Part shown: positions 43,873-52,614 of the stretch, in pieces
Numbering within the stretch: position 1 is the stretch's first letter
Layout: every line of letters begins with the position of its first letter
Source of the DNA: Rathayibacter sp. VKM Ac-2759
GTDB taxonomy: Bacteria > Actinomycetota > Actinomycetes > Actinomycetales > Microbacteriaceae
NCBI RefSeq assembly: GCF_009834225.1
Contig: NZ_CP047176.1
Location: 3,038,001 to 3,102,000 of the forward strand
Length of the DNA: 64,000 nucleotides
Direction of reading: 5' to 3'
The notes under the pieces: model-generated
The model's input: the letters and a program-made list of their open reading frames with translations, nothing else
The model's database searches: none
What the model was told of the DNA's origin: nothing
Program-made: the position numbers and the translations under genes

Positions 43873-43979
43873 GGCAGAGGAGTCCTTCGGTGGCGGCGGA
43901 TCGCCGGGAGAAGAGGACGCAGCGCGGAGTCGCGGTGCGCGCGGGAACGCCGACCTGAGTCGTCCCGCGCGGGGCGACG

Positions 43980-44600
43980 TCAGGCGGCGAGCAGAGCCCG
44001 CACGGGGGGCCCGCGGTGCCGCAGCAGGGAGAGGACCGCGTCGAGGGCGCGGGGAGCGCGCGGCTCCGGAGTGCCGACGAGGGCGACCGCGGGCCCGGAG
44101 GGGTCGAGCAGCGCGGAGGCGCGCGCGACGATCCGCACCACGATGCGCACGATCTCGGCGCCGAGGGTCCAGAAGAGGCGCTCGCCGTGGCGCAGGGCGG
44201 CGACGGTGAGCAGTGCCGCGGCCAGGTGGGCGCCGAGCATGGCGGGCGAGTGCGCCGCGTGCCCGCCCGCACCCGCGACGAGCTCGACGGTGCCGCCGTC
44301 GTGGAAGTGCGCCCCGGTCCCGCTGGTCCCGGCGACGCTGACGTCGCCTCCGCTCCCCGTCGCGAGGAAGAGGCCGTGGTACGCGATCTGGCTCAGGAGC
44401 ACGGAGGCGACCAGTCGCGGGAGGGAGAGGCGGCGGCCCGAGAGGAGGACGCAGACGACGGCCGAGAAGGCGATCGCGAGCGCGAGGATCGGCAGCGCGG
44501 GCGCCTCGGCCCCCGCGAGAGTGTGCGAGGCGGCGGCGGTCGCGGTCGCGGCGACGGCGGCGACGACGCCCCGTGCCACCCGTGCGCCTCGCGTCTGCAC
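43980..44600 (-). CDS. Hypothetical membrane protein of the copper operon
   Basis: A 206-residue protein with about four hydrophobic segments (VVAAVAATATAAASHTL, ILALAIAFSAVVCVLL, LVASVLLSQIAYHGLFL and LGAHLAAALLTVAAL) and scattered His residues (SHTL, AHFHDGG, GHAAHSP) that could bind copper. It is 107 bases upstream of the ycnI-like gene and probably co-transcribed. GTG 44600 is preceded by GGGGAGACGAG; an in-frame ATG at 44714 would add a polar tail. I do not recognise a family. Confidence 0.72.
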   Translation of the reverse strand: MQTRGARVARGVVAAVAATATAAASHTLAGAEAPALPILALAIAFSAVVCVLLSGRRLSLPRLVASVLLSQIAYHGLFLATGSGGDVSVAGTSGTGAHFHDGGTVELVAGAGGHAAHSPAMLGAHLAAALLTVAALRHGERLFWTLGAEIVRIVVRIVARASALLDPSGPAVALVGTPEPRAPRALDAVLSLLRHRGPPVRALLAA

Positions 44601-44858
44601 CTGCTCGTCTCCCCGGGGGTGATGGCCGGAATGCGCACCGTGCGCAGGCCTTCTCCCAGGGTAATCGACGGGCGGGCACCGCAGAGACCCGCGTGATTCC
44701 GGGGAGGACAGCACGTTACGAAGCCGTTACCTAGTTTGACGAGCGATTTCCAAACCCCCTCAGGGAGGGCTCCGAAGACATGTCAACGGCCGCGAAACGG
44801 TCCACACAGTTCCAGGTCCTCCGCCCCCGTGGAGACCGTCTCACGAAGGAGAAACCCC

Positions 44859-45533
44859 ATGCGATCCACCAAGCGCACCATGCTCGCCGCATTCGCCCTG
44901 CTGGGCACCGCCACCCTCGGCCTCACCGCCTGCTCCAGCGGCAGCGACAGCACCGCCGGCTCGACCGACACCGAGTCCGAGATGTCGACCCCCATGGCCA
45001 CCTCGTCCGAGATGGCGACCATGGACCCGGCAGCGAACCTCGTCGGCGCCGGCTGCGCCACCTACGCCGAGCAGGTCCCGGACGGCGCCGGCTCCGTCGC
45101 CGGCATGGCCCTCGACCCGGTGGCCACCGCCGCGTCGAACAACCCGCTGCTGACCACCCTGACCGCTGCGGTCTCGGGTGCCCTCAACCCCGACGTCAAC
45201 CTCGTCGACACGCTGAACGGCAGCGAGTTCACCGTCTTCGCCCCCGTTGACGACGCGTTCGCCAAGCTCGACGCCGCGACCCTCGAGACGCTGAAGACCC
45301 CCGAGGGCGCCGCGACGCTGTCGTCGATCCTCACCTACCACGTCGTCCCCGGCCAGATCGCCCCTGACGACATCGATGGCACGCACACCACCGTCGAGGG
45401 CGGCGACGTCACCGTCACCGGTTCCGGCGACGACATCAAGGTGAACGACGCCTCGGTCATCTGCGGAGGCGTCCAGACCGCCAACGCGACCGTGTACCTC
45501 ATCGACACCGTGCTGACCCCCCCGGCCAGCTAG
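44859..45533 (+). CDS. Fasciclin (FAS1) domain lipoprotein
   Basis: A 224-residue lipoprotein, resembling mycobacterial MPT83/MPT70. The signal peptide ends in the lipobox LTAC (Cys near 23); a Ser/Thr/Met-rich linker precedes a single FAS1 domain (about 90-224) with [20 protein letters not shown] (H1) and [11 protein letters not shown] (H2). It is expected to be a cell-surface adhesion or envelope protein. ATG 44859 follows GAAGGAG. The upstream region carries two CGTTAC words 11 bases apart (44714 and 44725), a possible activator or ECF-sigma site. Confidence 0.92.
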   Translation: MRSTKRTMLAAFALLGTATLGLTACSSGSDSTAGSTDTESEMSTPMATSSEMATMDPAANLVGAGCATYAEQVPDGAGSVAGMALDPVATAASNNPLLTTLTAAVSGALNPDVNLVDTLNGSEFTVFAPVDDAFAKLDAATLETLKTPEGAATLSSILTYHVVPGQIAPDDIDGTHTTVEGGDVTVTGSGDDIKVNDASVICGGVQTANATVYLIDTVLTPPAS

Positions 45534-45551
45534 TCACTGACGACCACGACC

Positions 45552-45591
45552 ACGCCGAAGGGCGGGCGCCTGCGGGCGTCCGCCCTTCGGC
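45552..45591 (+). terminator. Terminator-like hairpin after the fasciclin gene
   Basis: Arms 45552-45568 and 45575-45591 pair over 17 bases with one G-T wobble and a six-base loop; no T-tract of note follows. Confidence 0.8.
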
Positions 45592-45679
45592 GTTCGTGCG
45601 CGGCGGTGTCGACGGCGCGGATCCGGACACCTGCCCGGTCCTCGGCCTCGGCGCGTCTCCGGGGTGTTTCACTGGCACG

Positions 45680-46966
45680 ATGACCGATCACGCCGACCAC
45701 ATCGCCGACTTCGCCGGGTTCCTGACCGCGTCCCCCTCCTCCTTCCACGCCGCGGCCGAGACGGCCCGTCGGCTCGCGGCGGCCGGATTCACCGGACTGG
45801 ACGAGACGGAGGCCTGGCCGAGCGCCCCCGGCCGCTACTACGTCGTCCGCGACGGCGCCGTCATCGCCTGGCACCTCCCGTCGGGCGCCGATGCGGTGAC
45901 GCCGTTCCGCATCCTGGGTGCGCACACCGACTCCCCCGGCTTCACGCTCAAGCCGAAGCCGACCATCGAGGCGAAGGGCTGGCTGCAGGCCGGCGTCGAG
46001 ATCTACGGCGGCCCCCTCCTCAACTCGTGGCTCGATCGCGAGCTCGAGCTGGCCGGTCGCCTCGTGACCCGCGACGGTGCCGAGGTGCTCGTGCGGACGG
46101 GGCCGTTCCTGCGCATCCCGCAGCTCGCCGTCCACCTCGACCGAGAGGTGAACGACGGACTCAAGCTCGACCGGCAGAAGCACACGCTCCCGGTGTACGG
46201 CGTGGGCGGTGCGGCCGACGGCGACCTGCTCGGGCTGCTCGCCTCCCGGGCAGGGCTCGCGGACGCCTCGGACATCGTCGGGTACGACCTCGTCACCGCC
46301 GACACGCAGCCGCCCGCGCGCTTCGGCCTCGACGACGCGCTCTTCGCCGCCGGCCGGATGGACGACCTCAGCTCGGTCCACGCCGGCCTCGTCGCGCTGC
46401 TCTCGGCGAGTGCCGCTGACGCCTCCCCAAGGCACATCAGCATGCTCGCCGCCTTCGATCACGAGGAGCTCGGGTCGGCGACGCGCTCGGGCGCCAGCGG
46501 GCCGTTCCTCGAGGACGTGCTGAACCGGATCGGCGCGGCGCTCGGAGCGGGCGTCGACGAGCGCGCCCGGGCGATCGCCCGCTCGTGGTGCCTGTCGGCC
46601 GACGCCGGTCACTCCGTGCACCCGAACTACCCCGAGAAGCACGACCCGGTGAACCAGCCGGTCGCGGGCAGGGGACCGCTGCTCAAGATCAACGCATCGC
46701 AGCGCTACGCGACGGACGCGCGCGGCGCGGCGCTGTGGGCCGGGGTCTGCGCGCGAGCGGGCGTGGAGTACCAGGAGTTCGTCTCGAACAACACGGTCCC
46801 CTGCGGCTCCACGATCGGCCCGCTCACCGCGACCCGGCTCGGGATCCGCACCGTCGACGTCGGCGTGCCGCTGCTCTCGATGCACTCGGCGCGGGAGCTC
46901 GCCCACGTCGACGACCTCGTCGCGCTGACGCGGGCGATCGAGGCGTTCTTCGCTCCGGCCGACTGA
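45680..46966 (+). CDS. M18 family aminopeptidase
   Basis: A 428-residue zinc aminopeptidase. Metal and catalytic residues are visible in LGAHTDSPGF (first His near residue 80), AAFDHEELGSATRSG (Glu pair near 265) and LLSMHSARELAH (last His near 404). The enzyme removes N-terminal residues, often acidic, from peptides in the cytoplasm as a dodecamer. ATG 45680 starts MTDHADHIADFAGFL; the ACTGGCACGATG context has no clear ribosome site. It is a single-gene unit after the fasciclin terminator. Confidence 0.92.
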   Translation: MTDHADHIADFAGFLTASPSSFHAAAETARRLAAAGFTGLDETEAWPSAPGRYYVVRDGAVIAWHLPSGADAVTPFRILGAHTDSPGFTLKPKPTIEAKGWLQAGVEIYGGPLLNSWLDRELELAGRLVTRDGAEVLVRTGPFLRIPQLAVHLDREVNDGLKLDRQKHTLPVYGVGGAADGDLLGLLASRAGLADASDIVGYDLVTADTQPPARFGLDDALFAAGRMDDLSSVHAGLVALLSASAADASPRHISMLAAFDHEELGSATRSGASGPFLEDVLNRIGAALGAGVDERARAIARSWCLSADAGHSVHPNYPEKHDPVNQPVAGRGPLLKINASQRYATDARGAALWAGVCARAGVEYQEFVSNNTVPCGSTIGPLTATRLGIRTVDVGVPLLSMHSARELAHVDDLVALTRAIEAFFAPAD

Positions 46967-47014
46967 GCGAGGCAAGCCCTCGTCGCGAGGTCGTCGCGGC
47001 CCTACGGTGTCCGG

Positions 47015-47773
47015 ATGCAGACCCTCACGCGCCGATCCCGTTTCCACCGGCGCTTCATCGTCGAGGAGCGGTTCATGCCCGCCGCGGCGAGGCGGAGGCT
47101 GAACACGTCCGCTCTCACGCTGATCGTCGTCGGGCTTGTCGCCTTCGCGGCCCTCACCGCCCAGGTCATGACCCGCTCGGGCCTCGCGGCGCTCGACCCG
47201 GCGGTGGCGGAGTGGTTCCGCGAGCGCCGGTTCGCCGAGGGAACCGTGGTGATGGACACCCTCGCCACCGTCTTCGGGCCGGTCTACCTGCCCGCCATCA
47301 TCGCCGTGGTCCTCGTGCTCTGGATCGCACTCGCCCGGCACCTGTGGCGGCCGGTGCTGCTCGCGCTCTTCATGCTCGTCGGCGTGATCAGCGTGCAGCT
47401 CGCGGCGCATCTCGTCGAGCGCTCGCGCCCGCCGATCGCGACGATGCTGCTCGGACCCGACCTGACCTTCTCGTACCCCTCGGGCCACGTGATGGGCGTC
47501 TGCGACTTCTTCCTGATCACGACGTTCCTGCTCGCCTCGCGCCGCTCCTCACCGATCTGGGCGGTCGGGGGGTATGCGCTCGCCGTGGGGATGATCGTCT
47601 GCCAGATCGTGAGCCGCCTGTACCTGGGCTACCACTGGCTGACCGACACCCTGGCGTCGTTCTCGCTGTCGCTGGTGATGCTGGGGTCCGTCATCGCGAT
47701 CGACACGTGGCGGACGGCGCGGGTACCGGGCGAGCAGGTGTCCGGCGAGCTCTCGGAGGTCGGGCGCGGATAG
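47015..47773 (+). CDS. PAP2 family membrane phosphatase
   Basis: A 252-residue protein with five to six membrane helices. The three-part phosphatase signature is ERSRPP (near 137), SYPSGHVMG (near 158) and SRLYLGYHWLTD (near 202), giving the catalytic His and its acid/base partner on the outer face. It probably dephosphorylates undecaprenyl pyrophosphate or another lipid phosphate. A TACGGT -10 hexamer at 47003-47008 ends six bases before the ATG. Confidence 0.9.
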   Translation: MQTLTRRSRFHRRFIVEERFMPAAARRRLNTSALTLIVVGLVAFAALTAQVMTRSGLAALDPAVAEWFRERRFAEGTVVMDTLATVFGPVYLPAIIAVVLVLWIALARHLWRPVLLALFMLVGVISVQLAAHLVERSRPPIATMLLGPDLTFSYPSGHVMGVCDFFLITTFLLASRRSSPIWAVGGYALAVGMIVCQIVSRLYLGYHWLTDTLASFSLSLVMLGSVIAIDTWRTARVPGEQVSGELSEVGRG

Positions 47774-47917
47774 GGCGCCGGGTGGGTCGAGTCGTCTCCA
47801 CGGGCGCGGTCCGGTGGTGATCGCAGTGGGCGGGGAGCTGCGGATCGTGCTTGTCCGCGCGAGAGCGGTCGGGGGCGGTCTCGGAGGAGGGGGCGCCTCG
47901 GCTGGGCGACGGCTGCT

Positions 47918-47960
47918 TGCTGGTCGAGTAGCCGCGCAGCGGCGTATCGAGACCCACCAG
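47918..47960 (+). repeat. REP-like element, copy C
   Basis: The element begins TGCTGGTCGAGTA, has the internal palindrome GCCGC-GCA-GCGGC, and ends GTATCGAGACCCACCAG. It shares its outer words with the pair at 20.4-20.5 kb. Confidence 0.72.
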
Positions 47961-48122
47961 TTCCTGCGGGAGTGCCTGTAGCGGTCTTCTACTGATGCCG
48001 GCGGCCAGAGTGTCGTCCTCGAACGGCCGCGACGGGCCCCGCGCCTCGAGCGCAGCGGGTGCGCTTCCTCCACAGGCGCGATTCGGGGGTGGGTTGTCCC
48101 GTTCGAGCGCTCGGGCCGGGTC

Positions 48123-48152
48123 GGTGTCGGAGGTCCTTGATTCACTATCCGT
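48123..48152 (+). promoter_or_regulatory. Promoter block shared with the first DUF222/HNH gene
   Basis: TGTCGG-n-GGTCC begins 28 bases before ATG 48153, and a CACTAT -10-like hexamer lies nearer the start. See 39387-39416 for the matching block. Confidence 0.55.
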
Positions 48153-49514
48153 ATGGAGAGAACGGGTGCGGAAGCAGCGGCGGAGGTGACGCCTGACACG
48201 GTCAGGACGCTCGCCGACCTCGCCCTGCGCGCCGACGTGACCTCCTCGCTGGCGCAACTGGCGAAGGCCACCGCGCTGTACGCCTCCTACCGCGCAGCCC
48301 GGCTGATCCCGGACGCGTTCGTGCGCGGCGGCAGCCTTGGCCGCAGCGAGTCCCGCGAGCTGTTCGAGCGGTCGATCCGCGCGGACCTCGCGGTCTCGAT
48401 GCGGACCACGGAGCGGAGGCTGTCGCGCATCCTCGAACACGGGCAGCTGCTGAACGAAGACCTCCCACACACCCGCGCTGCCCTCGCGGACGGCGTCATC
48501 CTGTGGGAGGCGAGCCAGGTGATCTGCGACACCGCGAGCACCCTGCCCCGGTCATCGCGGGCCGTCTTCGACGAGCGCGCCGCCGAGGTCGCGCTCACCG
48601 CGACCCCGACGCAACTCCGGAGGGCCGTCGCGCGGATGAGGGACCAGCTGCACGACGAACCCCTCGCCGCACGGCACGTCCGAGCGCGCGCCGACCGGGG
48701 TGTGTGGGTGAGCGCGGAGATCGACGGGATGGCCACCCTCGGCGCGCTCCTGCCGGCCGAGGTCGCGATGGGCGCGTTCCACCGCATCGACCGCATCGCC
48801 CGGACCCTCCGGGACGGGACGCCCGACGGCACATCCGGCGACACCACCGTCGACGGCGCGGGTGACGAGCGGACCCTGGCTGAGCTGCGCGCCGACGCCC
48901 TCGCGGATCTGCTCTGCGACGGCGACATCGCCGGCACCACCCCCGCCGACGACGGCCCGACAGTCCCGCCGACGTTCGTCCCCGGAGTGCGTGCAGAAGT
49001 GCGGCTGACGCTCGCCGCGAGCACCGCCACCGGAGCCGACGACGCCCCGGCCGATCTCGACGGATACGGACTCATCCCCGCCGCCACCGCCCGCCGACTC
49101 GTCGGCGTCGGCGCCTCGTTCACCCGGATCCTCACCGACCCGGACACCGGAACGGTCACCTCCGTCGGCCGCACCCACCGCGTCCCACCCTCGCGGATGC
49201 GGCTCCACCTCCAGCTCCGCGACCAGACCTGCCGCTTCCCCGGCTGCACCCGCCCCGCGTCCAGGGCCGAGGCCGACCACACCCTCGAATGGCGCAACGG
49301 TGGCGACACCGCCCTCGCGAACCTCCTGAGCCTCTGCACCTCCCACCACCACGTCCGCCACGGCGACCGCTGGACCTACGTCCTCCACCCCGACGGCACC
49401 ACGGAGTGGACCACCCCGACCGGCCGCCGCGTCACCACCCGACCCCCGGCACTTCCCGGGCGGCCACCCGATCCGCCACCACGACCCCGGTTCAAGGACA
49501 GACCGCCGTTCTGA
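48153..49514 (+). CDS. DUF222 / HNH endonuclease signature protein, copy 2
   Basis: A 453-residue paralogue of the protein at 39417. The DUF222 region occupies about 30-310, and the HNH module reads CRFPGCTRPASRAEADHTLE (about 365-384) and LLSLCTSHHHVRHG. It keeps Cys-Cys-His residues suited to zinc plus the His-Asn-His core (ADH...HH). The C-terminus is Pro-rich (GRPPDPPPRPRFK). The shared ASFTRILT(D/H)P block and identical promoter spacing show relationship by duplication. The function of this abundant family is not established. Confidence 0.88.
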   Translation: MERTGAEAAAEVTPDTVRTLADLALRADVTSSLAQLAKATALYASYRAARLIPDAFVRGGSLGRSESRELFERSIRADLAVSMRTTERRLSRILEHGQLLNEDLPHTRAALADGVILWEASQVICDTASTLPRSSRAVFDERAAEVALTATPTQLRRAVARMRDQLHDEPLAARHVRARADRGVWVSAEIDGMATLGALLPAEVAMGAFHRIDRIARTLRDGTPDGTSGDTTVDGAGDERTLAELRADALADLLCDGDIAGTTPADDGPTVPPTFVPGVRAEVRLTLAASTATGADDAPADLDGYGLIPAATARRLVGVGASFTRILTDPDTGTVTSVGRTHRVPPSRMRLHLQLRDQTCRFPGCTRPASRAEADHTLEWRNGGDTALANLLSLCTSHHHVRHGDRWTYVLHPDGTTEWTTPTGRRVTTRPPALPGRPPDPPPRPRFKDRPPF

Positions 49515-49539
49515 GGTCGCGTCTCCGCGACGCCGAGAC

Positions 49540-49579
49540 GACGAACGGCGCGAGCCCCTGAGGACCCGCGCCGTTCGTC
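49540..49579. terminator. Bidirectional terminator between the HNH gene and the helicase
   Basis: Perfect 13-base arms GACGAACGGCGCG (49540-49552) and CGCGCCGTTCGTC (49567-49579) with a 14-base loop lie between two convergent genes. Confidence 0.85.
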
Positions 49580-49597
49580 GGAGATGCTGCCGTCGAC

Positions 49598-51691
49598 TTA
49601 CTCGGCGGGTGCGCTGATCTCGGTCAGCAGACGGTCACCGGGGAACGCGGCGACCATGTCGGCCTCGATCTCGGCGCGCTCGAGCAGCTCCTCCATGCGG
49701 TGGCGGCGATTGCGCGTGATGAGCGTGACGACGGTGCCCTTCTTCCCCGCGCGGCCGGTGCGGCCGGAGCGGTGCAGATAGGTCTTGTACTCGTCCGGCG
49801 CGTCGGCCTGGATCACCAGGTCGATGTCGTCGACGTGGATGCCGCGAGCGGCGACGTCGGTCGCGACGAGGACGTCGACGCGGCCGCTCGTGAGCAGCGC
49901 CAGGTTGCGGGTGCGGCGCGACTGGTTCAGGTCGCCGTGCAGGCTCGTCGCGGGGATGTCGGCGTGCTCGAGCTGCTCGGCGAGCTGCTCGGCGAACGCG
50001 CGGGTGCGGGCGAAGATCAGCGTCTTGCCCGCTCGTGCGGCGAGCTGCTCGATGATCTGACCCTTGTCGCGGTGCTCGATGAGCAGGACGCGGTGGTCGA
50101 TGGTCGAGGACGCCTGGTCCTCCCCCGCGACCTCGTGGACGCTCGGCTCGACGAGGAACTCGTCGACGAGCGTCGCGACGCCCTTGTCGAGGGTGGCCGA
50201 GAACAGCAGGCGCTGACCGCCGCGAGCGGTACCGCGGAGGATGCGCTGCACGGGCTCGAGGAAGCCGAGGTCGCACATGTGGTCGGCCTCGTCGAGGACG
50301 GTGATCGTGATGCTCGAGAGGTCGAGACGCCCCTGCTCGGCGAGGTCCTCGAGGCGGCCCGGCGTCGCGATGATGATGTCGACCCCGCGCTGGAGGGCGC
50401 CGACCTGCTTGTACTGCGGGACGCCTCCGTAGATCGTCGCCGTGAAGAGGCCGACCGAGCGGGCGATGGGCTGGATGGTGCGGTCGATCTGCATCGCCAG
50501 CTCGCGGGTCGGCGCGAGGATGAGCGCACGGGGGGCGCGACCGGGCTTGCGGCCCTTGGCGCCGTCGTTCTCCATCAGGCGCTCGACGACGGGCGCGCCG
50601 AACGCGATCGTCTTGCCCGAGCCGGTCTTGCCGCGGCCGAGGACGTCCTTGCCTGCGAGCACCTCGGGGATGGTCGCGGCCTGGATCGGGAACGGCGCGG
50701 CCGCTCCCATCCCGGTCAGCTGACGGACGATGTTGGCGCCGAGGCCCAGGTCGCCGAAGGTGACGCCCTCGACGTCGACCGCGAGGGTCGAGGTCGCCTC
50801 GAGGCGCTCGAGCACGACGTCATCGACCTGGTGGGTCGGGCGCGCGGTGCGGCTCGGGTAGAAGTCGGATCCGGAGTCGCGACGCGACGGCTTGTCGTGA
50901 CGGTCGAAGCTGCGGGTCGGGCGGTCGCCGCGGTCGTGCGAGCGGGCGGGGCGGGAGTCGCGGTCGAAGGAGCGCGCGGGGCGCTCAGTGCGCTCGGTGC
51001 GCTCGTCGCGGCCGTACGAACGGGCGGGGCGCTCGTCGCGGTCGTTCGAACGAGCCGGACGGGCGTCGCGGTCGTAGCCGCGGGCAGGACGGTCGGTGCG
51101 ATCGAAGCTGCGCGCGGGGCGGTCGCTGCGGTCGTACGAGCGCGCGGGGCGGGCATCGCGGTCGTTCGAACGCGCGGGGCGCTCGTCGCGGTCGTAGCTG
51201 CGCGCGGGGCGGTCGGTGCGGTCGAACGAACGCGCGGGGCGCTCGTCGCGGTCGTACGAACGGGCCGGGCGGTCGGTGCGGTCGAACGAACGCGCGGGGC
51301 GGGCATCGCGGTCGTACGAACGGGCCGGACGGTCGTCACGGTCGTTCGAGCGCGCCGGGCGGGCATCGCGGTCGTAGCCGCGCGCGGGGCGCTCGTCGCG
51401 GTCGTAGGAGCGCGCCGGGCGGGCATCGCGGTCGTAGCCGCCGCGCTCAGCCGGACGGGCGTTGCGCTCGGACGCGCGCTCGGCGCGCTCGTCGGCGTTC
51501 CAGCGCGCCTTCTTGGGCGCGTTCTCGTCGACGGGGCGGTAGCCGCGGTGGCCCTCGCTGCGCGCGCCGGGCTTCGCCGCGGGGAAGCGCGGACGGCCTC
51601 CGAGCTGCGACTTGCCGCTGGAGGGGCCGAAGCGGTTGGGCTCGAAGTTCTTGGCGGGGCGCCCGCCGGCGGGCTTCTTGTTCTTGGGCAT
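49598..51691 (-). CDS. DEAD-box RNA helicase with N-terminal decapeptide repeats
   Basis: A 697-residue helicase. The core (about 310-690) has the Q motif PFPIQAATIP, motif I GRGKTGSGKT, Ia PTRELAMQ, II VLDEADHM, III SAT, IV-V ATDVAARGIHVDDIDLV and VI HRSGRTGRAGK. The N-terminal 300 residues are disordered and basic, with 18 copies of a decapeptide of the type YDRDERPARS at about 86-271, reminiscent of RGG/RNA-binding tails. It is likely to unwind structured RNA in cold adaptation or ribosome assembly, and its tail may drive RNA condensates. Most DEAD helicases carry such tails at the C-terminus. Confidence 0.93.
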   Translation of the reverse strand: MPKNKKPAGGRPAKNFEPNRFGPSSGKSQLGGRPRFPAAKPGARSEGHRGYRPVDENAPKKARWNADERAERASERNARPAERGGYDRDARPARSYDRDERPARGYDRDARPARSNDRDDRPARSYDRDARPARSFDRTDRPARSYDRDERPARSFDRTDRPARSYDRDERPARSNDRDARPARSYDRSDRPARSFDRTDRPARGYDRDARPARSNDRDERPARSYGRDERTERTERPARSFDRDSRPARSHDRGDRPTRSFDRHDKPSRRDSGSDFYPSRTARPTHQVDDVVLERLEATSTLAVDVEGVTFGDLGLGANIVRQLTGMGAAAPFPIQAATIPEVLAGKDVLGRGKTGSGKTIAFGAPVVERLMENDGAKGRKPGRAPRALILAPTRELAMQIDRTIQPIARSVGLFTATIYGGVPQYKQVGALQRGVDIIIATPGRLEDLAEQGRLDLSSITITVLDEADHMCDLGFLEPVQRILRGTARGGQRLLFSATLDKGVATLVDEFLVEPSVHEVAGEDQASSTIDHRVLLIEHRDKGQIIEQLAARAGKTLIFARTRAFAEQLAEQLEHADIPATSLHGDLNQSRRTRNLALLTSGRVDVLVATDVAARGIHVDDIDLVIQADAPDEYKTYLHRSGRTGRAGKKGTVVTLITRNRRHRMEELLERAEIEADMVAAFPGDRLLTEISAPAE
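50879..51436 (-). repeat. 30-base repeat array coding for 18 decapeptides
   Basis: A direct repeat of about 30 bases encodes (Y/F/N/H)DR(D/T/S)xRPARS units in the helicase N-terminus. The first residue alternates among Tyr, Phe, Asn and His, and one unit is extended to 16 residues (GRDERTERTERPARS region). Copy number could vary by recombination without frame loss. Confidence 0.9.
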
Positions 51692-51986
51692 GACTGCTGC
51701 TTCCTGGGTTCAGGTCGTGCGCGAGCAGACTGCGGCGATCAGCACCCTCGTGGGGGCGTTCGAGCGCAGGCCTGCGAGAACCCGGGCGACGTGCTCCGGC
51801 TCTCGAGGGACGAGAGTGGACGATCGCTGATCGGGGCCGATTCACACATGTGATTTATCCGACGACGACTGTCGTGGATCCGGCCCGCTTGACTGACAAA
51901 CCCATCCGCGCGTCAGCGCACGGAGTCAAGAGCCGACCGCAGGAGTCTACAGGGCGGGTGGGGCTGCTGGCTAGGGCGCGGTCGCG
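51692..51986. other. Upstream region of the helicase gene
   Basis: These 295 bases between the CGNR gene stop and the helicase start hold no supportable gene. They presumably contain the helicase promoter and a leader; no consensus promoter is convincing. Confidence 0.5.
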
Positions 51987-52544
51987 CTACTCCGACGCCC
52001 GCCGCGCGCGGTACGCCGCCACGTTCGCCCGGTTGCCGCAGTTGCCGGTGTCGCAGTAGCGCTTCGAGCGGTTGCGCGAGAGGTCGACCAGGACGGCCTC
52101 GCAGTCGTCGGCGGCGCAGATCCGGATGCGGTCGCGCTCGTCACCGCGGACGACGTCGACGAACGCCATCGCGGCCTCGACGACGATGCGGGTGGCGAGC
52201 GGGCTCTCGTCGCGGGTCGCGTGCAGGTGCCAGCCGTAGATGCCGTGCCGGACGAGCTGCGGCAGCGCCGGCGCGTCCTCGAGCATCCCGTTGACGATGG
52301 CGACGAGATCCTCCTCGGCCCGGCTCAGCCAGAGCGAGCGGAGCGGTGCCCTGACGGCCCGCACCGCCTCGAGCTCGTCGGGGCTGTGCTCGCGACTGCC
52401 GGTGTAGCGGTTCTCGCGCACGAAGTCCTCGAGCTGCTCGAGGGTGGCCAGCTCGTCCTCGCCCGAGTGCGAGAGCTCGGGGAGGGTGTTGACGAGCACG
52501 GCGGTCGCGGTGAGTGCCGCCTCGACGTCATGAGCGAAGACCAT
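51987..52544 (-). CDS. CGNR zinc-finger (ABATE domain) transcriptional regulator
   Basis: A 185-residue protein: N-terminal ABATE domain (VEAALTATAVLVNTLPE, LEDFVREN) and a C-terminal CGNR zinc finger, CAADDCEAVLVDLSRNRSKR followed by YCDTGNCGNRANVAAYRAR, with four Cys and the name-giving CGNR at residues 172-175. It is a DNA-binding regulator, divergent from the EamA exporter 70 bases away and therefore a likely repressor of it. ATG 52544 follows AGGAG. Confidence 0.92.
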   Translation of the reverse strand: MVFAHDVEAALTATAVLVNTLPELSHSGEDELATLEQLEDFVRENRYTGSREHSPDELEAVRAVRAPLRSLWLSRAEEDLVAIVNGMLEDAPALPQLVRHGIYGWHLHATRDESPLATRIVVEAAMAFVDVVRGDERDRIRICAADDCEAVLVDLSRNRSKRYCDTGNCGNRANVAAYRARRASE

Positions 52545-52614
52545 GTTGACTCCTGACAATGCGAACGGTTAGTGTCACGAGCATAACGCCCGACACTCCT
52601 GAAAGGGGCCGCTC

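Larger units (their letters stand above)
47774..48152. other. Intergenic region upstream of the second DUF222/HNH gene
   Basis: These 379 bases hold no supportable gene. They contain a REP-like element (47918-47960), a CCTCCACAG word at 48067 and the promoter block shared with the first DUF222 gene. Confidence 0.6.

Noticed and set aside
44601..44858. CsoR-type copper operator upstream of the copper operon
   Set aside because: TACCCTGGG is present on the minus strand near 44657, but I cannot find a convincing palindromic partner.
50879..51436. CRISPR-like regular repeats
   Set aside because: The 30-base units are contiguous and in frame in a DEAD helicase, with no unique spacers.
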